Shown piece by piece: positions 1 to 26,876 of a stretch of 34,832 nucleotides of DNA; position 1 is the stretch's first letter; the number at the start of each line of letters is the position of its first letter. The stretch covers positions 1 through 34,832 of the forward strand of contig CAVNZM010000043.1 in NCBI GenBank assembly GCA_963693365.1, written 5' to 3'. Origin of the DNA: Amoebidium appalachense. Lineage: Eukaryota; Ichthyosporea. The notes under the pieces are model-generated. The model searched no databases, was not told the origin of the DNA, and saw only the letters and a program-made list of their open reading frames with translations. The position numbers and the translations under genes were made by a program.

Positions 1-117
1 TCCCTTCTTCTTACTCTAGGCATGTAGATTCTACATAGTTGGGGTGGTCTAGTTATTTCTACTCGCCCCCTCTCCTCTACTCTTATTCTAGGCTTGTAAT
101 AGGTAGTGGAGAATTTA

Positions 118-475
118 GAAATTAGTGTTCGGGGGGGGAATAGGTATTTCGGGGGGGGGGGGACTAGGTATTATAGCTAATCAGGTATCCGGGGGGGAGT
201 TAGGTATTTCGGGGGGTTAGGTATTATAGCTAACTAGGTATCCGGGGGGAGCTAGGTATTTCGGGGGGGGGGGGGACTAGGTATTATGGATCATATGAAA
301 TTTCAGCTAAATTTTATGTGTTCCGGGGGGGAATAGGTATTTCGGGGGGGACTAGGTATTATTTTAAAAAGAGCCTTCGGGGGTTAGGTATTTCGGGGGG
401 AGCTAGGTATTATTTAGAAAAGAGTCTTCGGGGGGAAATAGGTATTTCGGGGGGACCAGGTATTATAGCTAAACC
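118..475 (+). repeat. Tandem G-rich repeats (TAGGTATTTCGGGGGG family)
   Basis: Units pair the motif TAGGTATTTC followed by 6 to 14 G with TAGGTATTATAGCTAA or a variant, at about 50-60 nt spacing. At least seven imperfect copies occur. The last three (about 325-475) are regular enough to give a repeating peptide in one frame, which I regard as accidental. Weaker relatives of the motif recur near 680 and 900. Confidence 0.8.
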
Positions 476-1149
476 CTTTCTACATAGTGAGCATTCTTCA
501 GCCATTTTCGAAAAGCTAAAACTTATAAATTCTATTTGTTACATGCACCTTATTTTCAAGAAGATTTTAGTGTTTTTCATACGAGTTTTATTCCCCCTTT
601 GTACCTTTAGTTAGTGAGGAATTTCCATAGTAAGCTTTAACTAAATGGTAGTATACTCCCCTGGTTAGCGAGCTTCCGAGAGGGAGTTAGGTATTATAGG
701 TAAACCTAAAAATGACAAAGAGCATTTTCAGCTATTTACTAAAATACGAAAGTGGTTACATTAGCCTCTCTCGAGCGCTAAAATTAGTGTCTTTTATATC
801 AATCTTATTTCTTTTCTTAACCTCCATTAGTGAGGAAATTTAATAGTAAGCTCTAACTAAATGGTAGGATACTCTCCTGGCTATATTTGTTCCGGAGGAG
901 TTAGGTATTCGAGCTAAACCCTTTCTACATAGTGAGGATTTTCAGTCATTTACTAAATATAAAAATTATCACATTCACCCAAGAACATTACTGATTCCTG
1001 CGATGTACTTCTGCACTCGTGCCATTACATGCACGATGGACTCATTAACATCCATGATCCATTCGCATACTAGATAGCTAAACAACATTCATGATAGACA
1101 CTCAATAACACTAATCATTAATGATTTATGCTATGCACTTAAGAGCACT

Positions 1150-1350
1150 ACTGATTCCTGCATGATCACAATTGGTTCTTGCACTCCTATTATTCATATA
1201 ATTCATGTAATACCGTGCGTGATCACAATTTCTTCATATACCCCTCCCTGTTATTTATATACGTATGGCCTACCGTGCGTGCTCACAATTGTTTCATGCA
1301 TTCCTGTTATTTATACACTTATGTTATACCGTATGTGATCAGATTTGATC
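1150..1350. repeat. Degenerate ~58-60 bp tandem repeat
   Basis: The core accgtgcgtgatcacaatt and variants recur near 1160, 1212, 1272 and 1330, each followed by a pyrimidine-rich stretch containing a form of ttcatgca and ctcctgttattta. Spacing is 57-60 nt. Copies have diverged by several substitutions. No coding potential is evident. Confidence 0.65.
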
Positions 1351-2133
1351 TATGCACTTATGCTCTGTCATGCACGAGTAACTCATTAACATCGAGGATC
1401 CCTGGATATTCAAGAAAGCTAAACAACATTCATAATACTAAATTAGTACCTAATATCTCATCTATGATAGCTAAGAGTTGTCTATTACATTATTGCTAAG
1501 AAGCATACAGGGACAGTAATGAGATTTATATATGATTACGAAGAAGTATACAATAACAACTATAAGAAGCATACATGAATAGCAAGGAGATCCAGGATAT
1601 CTATGAATAATCATGAAAACCATGAAAGCCATGAAACAGATCAAGATTTTGCAACTCAAACAAATGGAATTAGGTCTCTCTACTAAGACAGCGTGAACGA
1701 GTTTTCTTCCATCTAACAAATGAAAACTAAGTTTTATGGCTTCTATTTCAACAGATGTAAGTAGCTAAGATCTTTTAACTTAAACCGATGGAATTAGTGC
1801 TTTCTAGTAAGATAGCGTGACCAAATTTTGTCGACTCAAACAGATGGAAGTAGCTAAGATCTTACTACTAAACCAAATTCTCCAAGGTTATCTACTCATT
1901 AATACATAACAGTCTCGTATAAGATTTCAACTACGGATTATAACCTAGTTGGTACGATATACCTTCTTTCTATGCTTAATTTATATGTTATTATTATAAA
2001 CTAGATTCTCATCCCAAGTCCTATAAATGAAAACCAAGAGTTTAGCGTGTAGTCTCTGAGAATCTTACCGATAAGATTCAGTTGTCTCACATGTAAGATT
2101 GGGTTTCCTACTGATCAACCTGCTCTTTATCTA

Positions 2134-2325
2134 GAGAGCTATTTTACTCTTACATCATGACGACTAGTACCCGATGAAGCTCTCTGTGTTTGAGAGCTGT
2201 TACACTTTTACATCCTGACGATAATACCTAGGTGACGGCTTTCTGAGAGTTGTTACACTTTTTACATCATGATGATATTCCCCCCGATGAAACTCTCTGT
2301 GTTTAAGAGCTGTTACACTTTGCCG
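2134..2325. repeat. Degenerate 53-60 bp tandem repeat
   Basis: Units begin GAGAGCTGTTACACTTTTAC or a variant at 2134, 2192, 2245 and 2305. Most units contain catcatgacga followed by gatgaarctctctgtgttt. Four imperfect copies are visible, the last one partial. Confidence 0.75.
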
Positions 2326-2703
2326 TTTTTGTGAAATTCCTTTCTCAAGCAGTACATCTCTTATTCGATAGTACCTATCAAGAATCTAACAGCTTCTCAC
2401 CCAGGTTTCTATGCCTATATGCGATATTACTTTATCAAACAGTATATCTTATCCCAAAGTTAAGATAATATTTCTACCGAGTTTTTGTAGAAACATTCTA
2501 TACACGCATTAACATATTAACGTCTGTCCACTGGTGTCAGAGTTAGGATTGTTAAAGTAATTCTAACTATGCAAGTACTAAATGAATTGCGAGTTTCGAG
2601 TTCACAACGAATTGCAAGTCCTAGACGAGTTGCGAGTACTAGACGAGTTTGGGCTCCTCAGAGTGGAGCACCGCGAAAGTTCCGTAGGCTTCCGTAGGTA
2701 CCC

Positions 2704-2972
2704 AAGAGCATAAGTTTCTTAGCGATAAGGCTCAACTGAGACTCTTGGGCTCCTCAGAGTCCAAATTCACCTTGTACGAGTAAGGTGAATTTTCCAAGAG
2801 CATAAGTTTCTTAGCGATAAGGCTCTTTAGAGACTCTTGGGCTCCTCAGAACCCAAAAGCATAAGTTCCTTAGCGAGAAGGCTCTTTAGAGACTTTCATG
2901 ACGAGCTTGTCGTCGTATGATGATAAGAGCATAAGACTTTTCTCTTAGCGAGCAAGCTCTACTGAGACTCTA
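2704..2972 (+). repeat. Hairpin-prone repeat family, plus-orientation cluster (4 copies)
   Basis: A ~46-bp unit, AAGAGCATAAGTTTCTTAGC followed by a GATAAGGCTC-type arm and GAGACTCT, occurs at about 2704, 2796, 2856 and 2925. GAGC and GCTC plus internal CTTAGCGATAAG make each unit partly self-complementary. Reverse-complement members lie at 4150-5553. Repeats like this resemble the hairpin elements of some protist and fungal mitochondrial DNAs; that comparison is inference. Confidence 0.8.
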
Positions 2973-3599
2973 GTAAAATTTAAACCCCGAACTAAGATCC
3001 GCGATATTCTATTTTCTTTCTATCATATTTGACTTAGTACCATACATGATTGATTAGATCCTCCACTTTAAGCCTCTAAACCTAAATTTGGTACCAAAAA
3101 GCTTTTAAAATTCCTAGAATTAGGTAGTTGTAAACACGCAAGTAATACCTTAAATCTTTAAGCTCCTTTCACATTTTAAGGGCAGACTATCTCTTCAATA
3201 CCGTTCTATACATTAGTGAACCGTACTGTTTCGCATGTAGTCTCTGAGGATCCTAATCATAGATATCGATCTACTTTGGTTTCCTGCTGATTGTCCATTG
3301 TTACATCTTAAAGCTTTAGACGTCTCAGCATATAGCGAAATTTATAGTGGACTAATTGTGTTAGTACCACTGACCGCACCTTGTTTTACTAATGCCGATG
3401 ACACGAATAAAAGAAAAAGTGGAGTTAAGAATAGCAGTATTTAAAAGAGATACATATCATAGATTTAATATCTCAATTCTAGTAGGAGATCAAAGAAACT
3501 CCTAAATTAAAGATGGTGAAAGGCTGCTATGGAAGTAAACTCTAAAGAATGTAAAGAATAACCTAGCTTATGATATGCTAAAGGAAATACTTTTATTCT

Positions 3600-3836
3600 C
3601 TAATTAAAATTATTCATTAAATAATCCAAGGGACTACTCCAATGAACTCCTCCGAAGAACTCCTCGGAGGAACTATTTGGTTCGAAACCTGTAATCATCA
3701 TTCTATCTCCATTTTTATAATTATGAAATCCACATCTAGTACTCAATGAGAATACTAATGCAGCTAAAGTGGCAGAAATTGGCCATAGACTTGGTGAAAC
3801 TAGTTGGTATGTATTGCTTATGAATGTGGACGACCA
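3600..3836 (-). pseudogene. cox3: cox3 N-terminal fragment (mitochondrial origin)
   Basis: The minus strand reads YQLVSPSLWPISATLAALVF, then a segment with GFHNYKNGDRMM, and ends at TAG (3600-3602). The VSPSLWP core matches the conserved HxVxPSPWP start of cytochrome c oxidase subunit III, an inner-membrane respiratory subunit. Only about 50 residues look like the family. The tail from about FEPNSSSEEF onward is unrelated and runs through a local inverted repeat (ctcctccgaagaactcctcg). A normal cox3 has about 260 residues with seven membrane segments, so this is a fragment. No credible start codon is seen, and the cox1 fragment ends immediately upstream. It is either a decayed nuclear copy or a piece of a scrambled mitochondrial genome. 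Confidence 0.75.
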
Positions 3837-4093
3837 TCAAGACTGGTAGCTGTCCTAATAAGATTATACATATGAGGATCTCAGAGTACCGTACCTAGTA
3901 CTCTTAAATCGATAGAAATGACTAGTATAGTACCTGATAGTCATAATTAGATACAATTTAAAAATTTTGTACCTAGTACTGCTAATTCAATTTGAATTAA
4001 TACAGAGAAAGTTGTTCCTAATAATCCTCCAAATGCACCTGCTATAATATACATCATTCCTATATCTTTATGCTATGTCGAAATTAAGCATCT
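3820..4093 (-). pseudogene. cox1: cox1 N-terminal fragment with stop, insertion and frameshift
   Basis: From 4093 downward the minus strand reads RCLIST, a TAG, then HKDIGMMYIIAGAFGGLLGT, followed by TFSVLIQIELAVLG. This matches the cytochrome c oxidase subunit I start (R-W-L-x-S-T-N-H-K-D-I-G), with C in place of W and TAG in place of N. After a TAA at 3947-3949 there are about 75 nt of repeat-like sequence. DPHMYNLIRTA then follows in the same frame, and VLMVVHIH follows only after a one-base shift, matching the family segment LYNxxxTxHAxLMxxx. The normal protein has about 500 residues. The combined stops, insertion and shift argue for decay, although mitochondrial RNA editing could explain some of them. 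Confidence 0.75.
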
Positions 4094-4860
4094 TTATTCT
4101 TTACTACTAAGGGAGTAATTACAGCACTCTAAGATTTAGAGAGCCAGCTAGAGTCTCAGTAGAGCCATCTCGCTAAGAGAAAAGTCTTATGCTCTTGTCT
4201 TCATATTACGACAAGCTCGTCTAGTACTCGCAATTCACCCAATCATACTCTCGCATCAGGTAGAGTCTCAGTAGAGCCTTATCGCTAAAAGAAAAGTCTT
4301 AGGCTCTGGTCATTATACAACAACAAGCTCGTTTAGGACTTGTACCTCGTTGTGAACTTGCATTTCACTCGATCATACTCTCGCATCCGATAGAGTCTCA
4401 GTAGAGCCTTATCGCTAAGAGAAGAGTTTTATGCTCTTATCAATATACGACGACAAGCTCGTTGTAAAAGTCTCGTCAGAGCCACCGCTCGTCTAGTACT
4501 CTAATGCAAATAGTAAAACAAAGATACCAACTAAACGATACCTCTTTTAATAAGAATAAAGGTACTCACATATAATAGCTTAGGATTAAAATTATTTAAT
4601 AGAGTATACAATTGTAGATACTAAACAGTATAAAGAGAAAAAAAGGAACGACAACAACCTTATTAACCCTTAGGATTTACCTGCTCTAATAAATAGAATT
4701 AAGTCCATAAATTGAAGCACTGCAAAAGTTCCGTAGATTTACGTAGGTATCGAGTCTCACCAGAGATACTATTACATAACCTAGCATTGCTTTCAGGATG
4801 GTAGCTGAGGGATCAATAACGTATCACTGTAAATGATATCCTTCTAAGGTTCGAAGGTTG

Positions 4861-4962
4861 GAGCACCGCGAAAGTTCCATCGATTTCCGTAGGTACCCAA
4901 TTTCCTGATCTGCTAAAATTCCAAGAGTGGCAAAATCTTGGGGGTTTTAATAATTTACCCTT
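4861..4962 (+). repeat. Direct repeat, first copy (~100 bp; second at 5116-5215)
   Basis: Both copies run from GGAGCACCGCGAAAGTTCC through ccaatttcctga, gctaaaattccaagagtggc and gttttaataatttacc, with only a few differences. They are 255 bp apart in the same orientation. Confidence 0.8.
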
Positions 4963-5285
4963 AATTGCATGAAATAAATCTAAACGAAAGATGATAAATT
5001 AAAGATACATAACTTGAAGTCTAAAACGAAGTGGCAAAGTTCATAATAGACTATTAGCTATATCTGCTTTAATAAGCATCTTTAGGAATGAAAACTGTTA
5101 TTAAGTCCAGAAATTGGAGCACCGCGAAAGTTCCGTCGATTTCCGTAGGTACCCAATTTCCTGACATGCTAAAATTCCAAGAGTGGCAAGATCTTAGAGT
5201 TTTAATAATTTACCATTTCAGGACTTACCAAATTGGGACACCCATTTTTTTGAGATCGGTATTTCACCCTGTTTTTGATTCGCCT

Positions 5286-5425
5286 CTGGTAGTTCACCCA
5301 ATCAGACTCTTGATTCGAATCAGGTAGTTCACCCAATCAGATTCTTGATTCGAATCAAGTAGTTCACCCAATCAAACTTTTGATTCTCCTCTAGTAATTT
5401 ACCTAATTATACTCTCGACTCGCCT
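5286..5425 (+). repeat. Four tandem 35-bp repeats
   Basis: Units start at 5286, 5321, 5356 and 5391, with the form CAGGTAGTTCACCCAATCAG plus attcttgattcgaat. The first three are close to identical and the fourth is diverged (ctagtaatttacctaattat). The period is exactly 35 nt. Confidence 0.9.
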
Positions 5426-5503
5426 CTGGTGGAGTCTCAGTCGAGCTTTCTCACTAAGATAAAAGTCTTATGCTTTTATCCCTACGATCGACAAGTTGAT
5501 TGT

Positions 5504-5597
5504 GAGAGTCTTTAAAGAGCCTTATCGCTAAGGAACTTATGCTCTTGGAAAATTCTCCTTACTCGTACAAGGTGAATTTGGAATCTGAGGATCCAAA
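5504..5597 (-). repeat. Inverted copy of 2749-2842 (~95 bp)
   Basis: The reverse complement of this stretch matches 2749-2842 almost base for base, covering CCAAATTCACCTTGTACGAG and the adjoining hairpin unit. The two arms lie about 2.7 kb apart and enclose the cox1 and cox3 fragments, so they could mediate inversion by recombination. Confidence 0.8.
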
Positions 5598-5650
5598 ACT
5601 CGTCTAGGACTTTCAACTCGCCTCTACTTTTAAATTTTCCTAGTTTAGAA

Positions 5651-6548
5651 AAGTACTTCTATATAGTACTAAATTCCTACCTTTATGGTCTTAAGAGTCC
5701 TATAAACCCTAATTCTAATCTGTTAAAACTCCAAATTTCAGATCGTCACCCTGAAAATTGACATTTTGACATCTGCCAACATCTAAAGTAAAGCTACTTT
5801 TGTATAGCGTTTCTCCCATGTTTCTCCCCTCTGAAAACAAGCCAAGCCCTACAAACAAGTAAACAATCTTACGTCAGATATTGTTAAAGGCTTTGCATCC
5901 AGCTAAACAGAAAACGACTTATTTAGTGTTTTCCTGGAAACACATTGTAGCCCTGGTCGACTTGAGATTCCCTTTGATCGGATCGCAAAACGCAATATTT
6001 AAACCCATTTTTTTAATCGATCTTCATGATCAGTGCCCTAAAGATCGTTATTACAGCGCGGTCGAATACAGAACGCGCGCGCCAGCACTTTTTTTGTCAG
6101 TGTTATCGCCAATATTTCACGTAGCTATTATTTGGAAGCGGGGCCCCCTGGGGTCCCGTGTATACGTAACGCGTTGCCAGTAGAGCCCGAACTCGATGCT
6201 GACGCTGCTGGCCGTTCCATTTGCTTTGAATATGCATATAATAGTTTACTATCTCCTGTTAAAAAAATAAAATTTTAATACATAATTAGGCATATTAACA
6301 ATGATGTAATCGTGTGTAAGCGGCCCCCCCCCAGTAGTAGTCCCAGTCCCACTAGTACTGGGCCAGACCGACACCGGGCCTGTAGGTCCCCCATAACCTT
6401 ATTTAGCATTTAAAAAGATTGACGATTAGTTACAGATCATGTAAGCCTATGGCCATGTTACGTCACCTGCCTTCTTTGCGTAAATCAAGAAAAGAGGGCC
6501 TGTTCAACCGTTACAAAATCAACGAAGTGTACAGTGTTCAAGTGTACA
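5651..6548. other. Gene-free stretch between mitochondrial-like block and GPATCH1
   Basis: This stretch has mixed composition with no convincing coding sequence and no long repeat. A 100-residue open frame at 5881-6183 shows no family I recognise and I do not call it. A short C-run lies near 6325. The right part presumably holds the GPATCH1 promoter. Confidence 0.5.
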
Positions 6549-6556
6549 TATATAAG
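6549..6556 (+). promoter_or_regulatory. Candidate TATA box of the GPATCH1 gene
   Basis: TATATAAG lies 126 nt upstream of the proposed ATG at 6682. That spacing would give a 5' leader of roughly 95-100 nt. The match is good, but no other core-promoter element is evident. Confidence 0.45.
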
Positions 6557-6681
6557 CAAGGGGGACGTTTGAGTTACCCGTAACAGCTTATGTTTTTTCT
6601 CGCAATTTTACATGAACAAAACTGCCAGTTCTCTGTGTATGTGAATTAGGTTCCGACATTACCCCCAAGCGCCAGGTCATC

Positions 6682-24308
<17,627 letters not shown>

Positions 24309-24439
24309 ACTGTGTGTTCGAATGTGGGTTTTTAACTTTTTCTTTCTTTTTTTTTTTGCTGTTTGTTTTTCCCTTGCCTTTTCTTTCCGCACCTTTATTT
24401 ATATATTTATCTATTTATTTTGTCTGTTAGATAGTGGGC

Positions 24440-24494
24440 AGGATGGTGAAGACCCATAAGGATAATAGGTAGGCTGGTGCTCGAATGGTTTTCA
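24440..24494 (+). repeat. Imperfect duplicate of the GPATCH1 stop region
   Basis: GGTGAAGAC, then a TAAGGATAATAGGTAGGCTG-like stretch, then GCTCGAATGG repeat 24281-24335, which holds the last codons, the stop and the start of the 3' UTR. The offset is about 164 bp. A T-rich stretch follows both copies. Confidence 0.7.
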
Positions 24495-24641
24495 TAATTT
24501 TTTATTGTTGTTGTTTTGTTATTTTTATTTTTTATTTTTTTTATTTTTTGTTTTCCTCTCGGATCGTTGTTTCATTTTTGTATTGTGTACCGTGTGCGCT
24601 GGTTGTCTGAGAGTCGGCGGCTGGCGTGTTATTTTATTTTT

Positions 24642-24672
<31 letters not shown>

Positions 24673-24807
24673 GGGGGGGTACTGCATGAATGAGACACAA
24701 CGAAGTGACCAGGACTAGAAAGTGTATATATTGGTAGGGTCTTGGTCTGGTTGGTGGGTTGTTTTCGTATACCTATCTTAGTTTTCTTTTTCTTTTTTTT
24801 TTTTTTT

Positions 24808-24877
<70 letters not shown>

Positions 24878-25361
24878 GGAGGGGGGAGGGGGGGGGGGAG
24901 GGGGAGGCGGGGAGGGGGGGGGGGGGGGGGAGGCGGGGAGGGGGGAGGACTTTTTTCCTGGCTATGCGTTTCAGCTAGAGAATTAGTATGAAGAGTATGA
25001 AATCAAGCTTTCTAGATTTTATTATTGGTGTCGTTGCATGGTCTCTGTGTCGTGAACAGCAGCCAAAAACTGTCCAAATTTTAAATTAAAACCGGAAAAC
25101 GTGGTTGCAAGTTTTGCAGGATCAGCCCGTCCGCTCTGGGAGTAACCCCCCCCCCCCCCCCCCCCCCCCCCGTGCCGCCGCCCCCGCCCCCACCCACACA
25201 CACACAAACACACAAATATAGATATTTCGAACGCGCACACACAAACAAATAGCCTAATTTCTTACACGCGCGCGCGCACACACACACACACACACATACA
25301 CACATAGTGCACATGCACACGCACACACAACGTACACGCACACGCGCGCGCGCGCGCACAC

Positions 25362-25419
<58 letters not shown>

Positions 25420-26006
25420 GCACACACGCGCGCACACACAGACGCAAACGCGCACACACAAACGCATGTGCGCGCATGAGACACACACACACACACACCT
25501 GTTCTAGCAGACTGTACGCTTATGGTGCACTGGGGTATGTACCACATGAAACATGCACAAGGTTGTGTAAGTAGGTGGGGTGCAGTGGTATCGATACCTG
25601 CGCATGTGCACTTCCACCAGATGTTCATGATGTTGTGGGAGGGCAAGAGGCCTGGGAGAGGGGGGGACCGGGGAGCCGGGGCCGGTGAGGGGGGGGGGGG
25701 GGGGACGTTCTGTACCATGATGTAACCGCATGATGCTTACATCACCCGCATCAATTGGTAGAGTTATCAAAGAGTCACATTCATAATATATCATGTTACA
25801 CCATATCTGTTACATAGCTACGGCTCTCCGGTTAGGTTGCAATAATTGCTTCGAAATCCACATATCCTAGTACTTGAATTGAAAGAAAAAAGTTAGTACC
25901 GACTCGGGCTAATAATCAGGGGTAGGCCTAGATGTAGGCTTTATATCATGAGTCATGTACATAATAAAATAAAAATAATAAAAAATAATAAATAAATAAT
26001 AAAAAA

Positions 26007-26219
26007 ACGGGGAACCCCAACTAATTGATTTCTCTTTGTAGTCTTTATGGTGTCTCGTAGAGAAAGGAAACCCTGATATATAGTCATCATCTATGTACGT
26101 GATCATGATATACCGCTGAGGGGATATTCCGAGCAAAAACCCCCCCATACCTGAGACTGGTTTCTCTTTGCCTCGAGTAAACAGCGTAAACCCCCCTCAT
26201 GTACATGCCATTGTACTTA
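26007..26219 (-). mobile_element. Dispersed ~213-bp element, copy B
   Basis: This is the reverse-oriented partner of 14999-15210, nearly identical in length with scattered substitutions and small indels. Its 3' side (lower coordinates) runs into T7 and ATT-rich sequence where copy A has poly-C. It is non-coding, and the family is not one I recognise. Confidence 0.7.
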
Positions 26220-26829
26220 CATTGACTCTTGCTGCAAAAACCCTATCAGAAAAAGTTAAAGAGCTAACCACACCGCCCAAACGACCTGACAGGTGTGGCA
26301 TGTGAATGCATGTTTCGTGTTTGGTAAAGGTGAAAAGTGCAAAGGTGATTTTTTTCTATCACGACACTGACGTATACCCGTAAACTACGAAGCTGCCCCA
26401 CATATAAGCGAAGGATTTGGAAGGGTGCAGCAAGTGTTGGAACCTACGTTTCGCCCACATTAGTCGTCTTATTCTACCTGCAACTGGCGCCACAGTTTAG
26501 TTTAATAGTGATGTGCACCCTAAAATAAGTATATTAGCTAAACACATCGGCGTGGCTGGGGTAGTAGCCCTGGGCAAAGTGTGTACTTATAGTCAGGTTG
26601 TGAAGGATGGTTTAGTTTAGCTGAACTCATTGATAGCACCTTAACTTGTGTACTGTCGGTGTTGTGTGGTAGACGGTAGTTTCCCTAGAGCTGGGCCTGA
26701 AAAGGCCCTCCGGGAACAAAACGTGATAAAAAAAAAAAAAAAAGCTAAACACATCTACTCAACGTTTTGTAATCCTTTGTTGTTGTTTTCTGTTTTTTTC
26801 GTAGGGAATCCAATACCTTATTGCACAGG

Positions 26830-26876
26830 TTTAAAATAATAGCTCAACCACACACACACACACACACACACACACC
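26830..26876 (+). promoter_or_regulatory. AT-rich core and (CA)n leader before BTB-like copy 1
   Basis: A TTTAAAATAATAG stretch lies about 45 nt upstream of the ATG, followed by (CA)n ending in CACC directly before ATGG. This gives a good start context. Whether the AT stretch works as a TATA element is inference. Confidence 0.35.

Larger units (their letters stand above)
2656..5155 (+). repeat. Dispersed direct repeat GAGCACCGCGAAAGTTCCG
   Basis: A ~38-bp unit that starts GAGCACCGCGAAAGTTCCG and ends TTCCGTAGGTACC occurs near 2656, 4862 and 5117, with a diverged copy near 4716. All are in the same orientation. I do not recognise it as an rRNA segment. Confidence 0.75.
4150..5553 (-). repeat. 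Hairpin-prone repeat family, minus-orientation members (5 copies)
   Basis: Reverse complements of the 2704-2972 unit occur at about 4150-4198, 4261-4308, 4391-4440, 5430-5480 and 5504-5553. They are recognised by TAGAGTCTCAGTAGAGCC followed by CTAAGAGAAAAGTCTTATGC. Copies differ by a few substitutions. Confidence 0.8.
1..5650. other. Mitochondrion-derived, repeat-rich AT-rich block
   Basis: This block differs sharply from the rest of the window. It is AT-rich, has no (CA)n tracts, and is built from short repeats of 35 to 100 bp in both orientations. Two minus-strand segments near 3.6-4.1 kb read as decayed cox3 and cox1 starts, which is the basis for calling it mitochondrial in origin. No long intact ORF exists. 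It could be a nuclear mitochondrial insertion, a fragmented mitochondrial genome piece, or a chimeric contig end. I see no rRNA or tRNA that I can defend inside it. The change to nuclear-type sequence falls at roughly 5640-5900 and is not sharp. Confidence 0.6.
24309..26876. other. Intergenic: T-rich 3' flank, G-runs, CA/CG variants, unique DNA
   Basis: T-rich sequence (24330-24560) follows the GPATCH1 stop. T-then-G runs lie at about 24634-24679 and 24791-24870. A C-run lies near 25147-25171 and CA/CG variants at about 25265-25500. The dispersed element copy B is at 26007-26219. From 26220 to 26830 the DNA is unique and I see no gene in it. Confidence 0.6.

Noticed and set aside
318-614. 98-residue frame with repeated GISGG-RYY segments
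   Set aside because: It only mirrors the 50-60 bp tandem repeat. No family resemblance, and it lies in the mitochondrion-like block.
2040-3300. Possible mitochondrial rRNA pieces (TGTAGTCTCTGAG and TTTCCTGCTGAT recur near 2048 and 3238)
   Set aside because: I could not match either to a conserved rRNA core, and hallmark motifs are absent. Left as unexplained repeats.
4960-5100. Minus-strand reading LPLRFRLQVMYL as part of mitochondrial atp6
   Set aside because: The match to the atp6 family is too short and the frame is broken by stops.
5881-6183. 100-residue open frame upstream of GPATCH1
   Set aside because: No recognisable motif, no promoter or splice support, and length within chance expectation.
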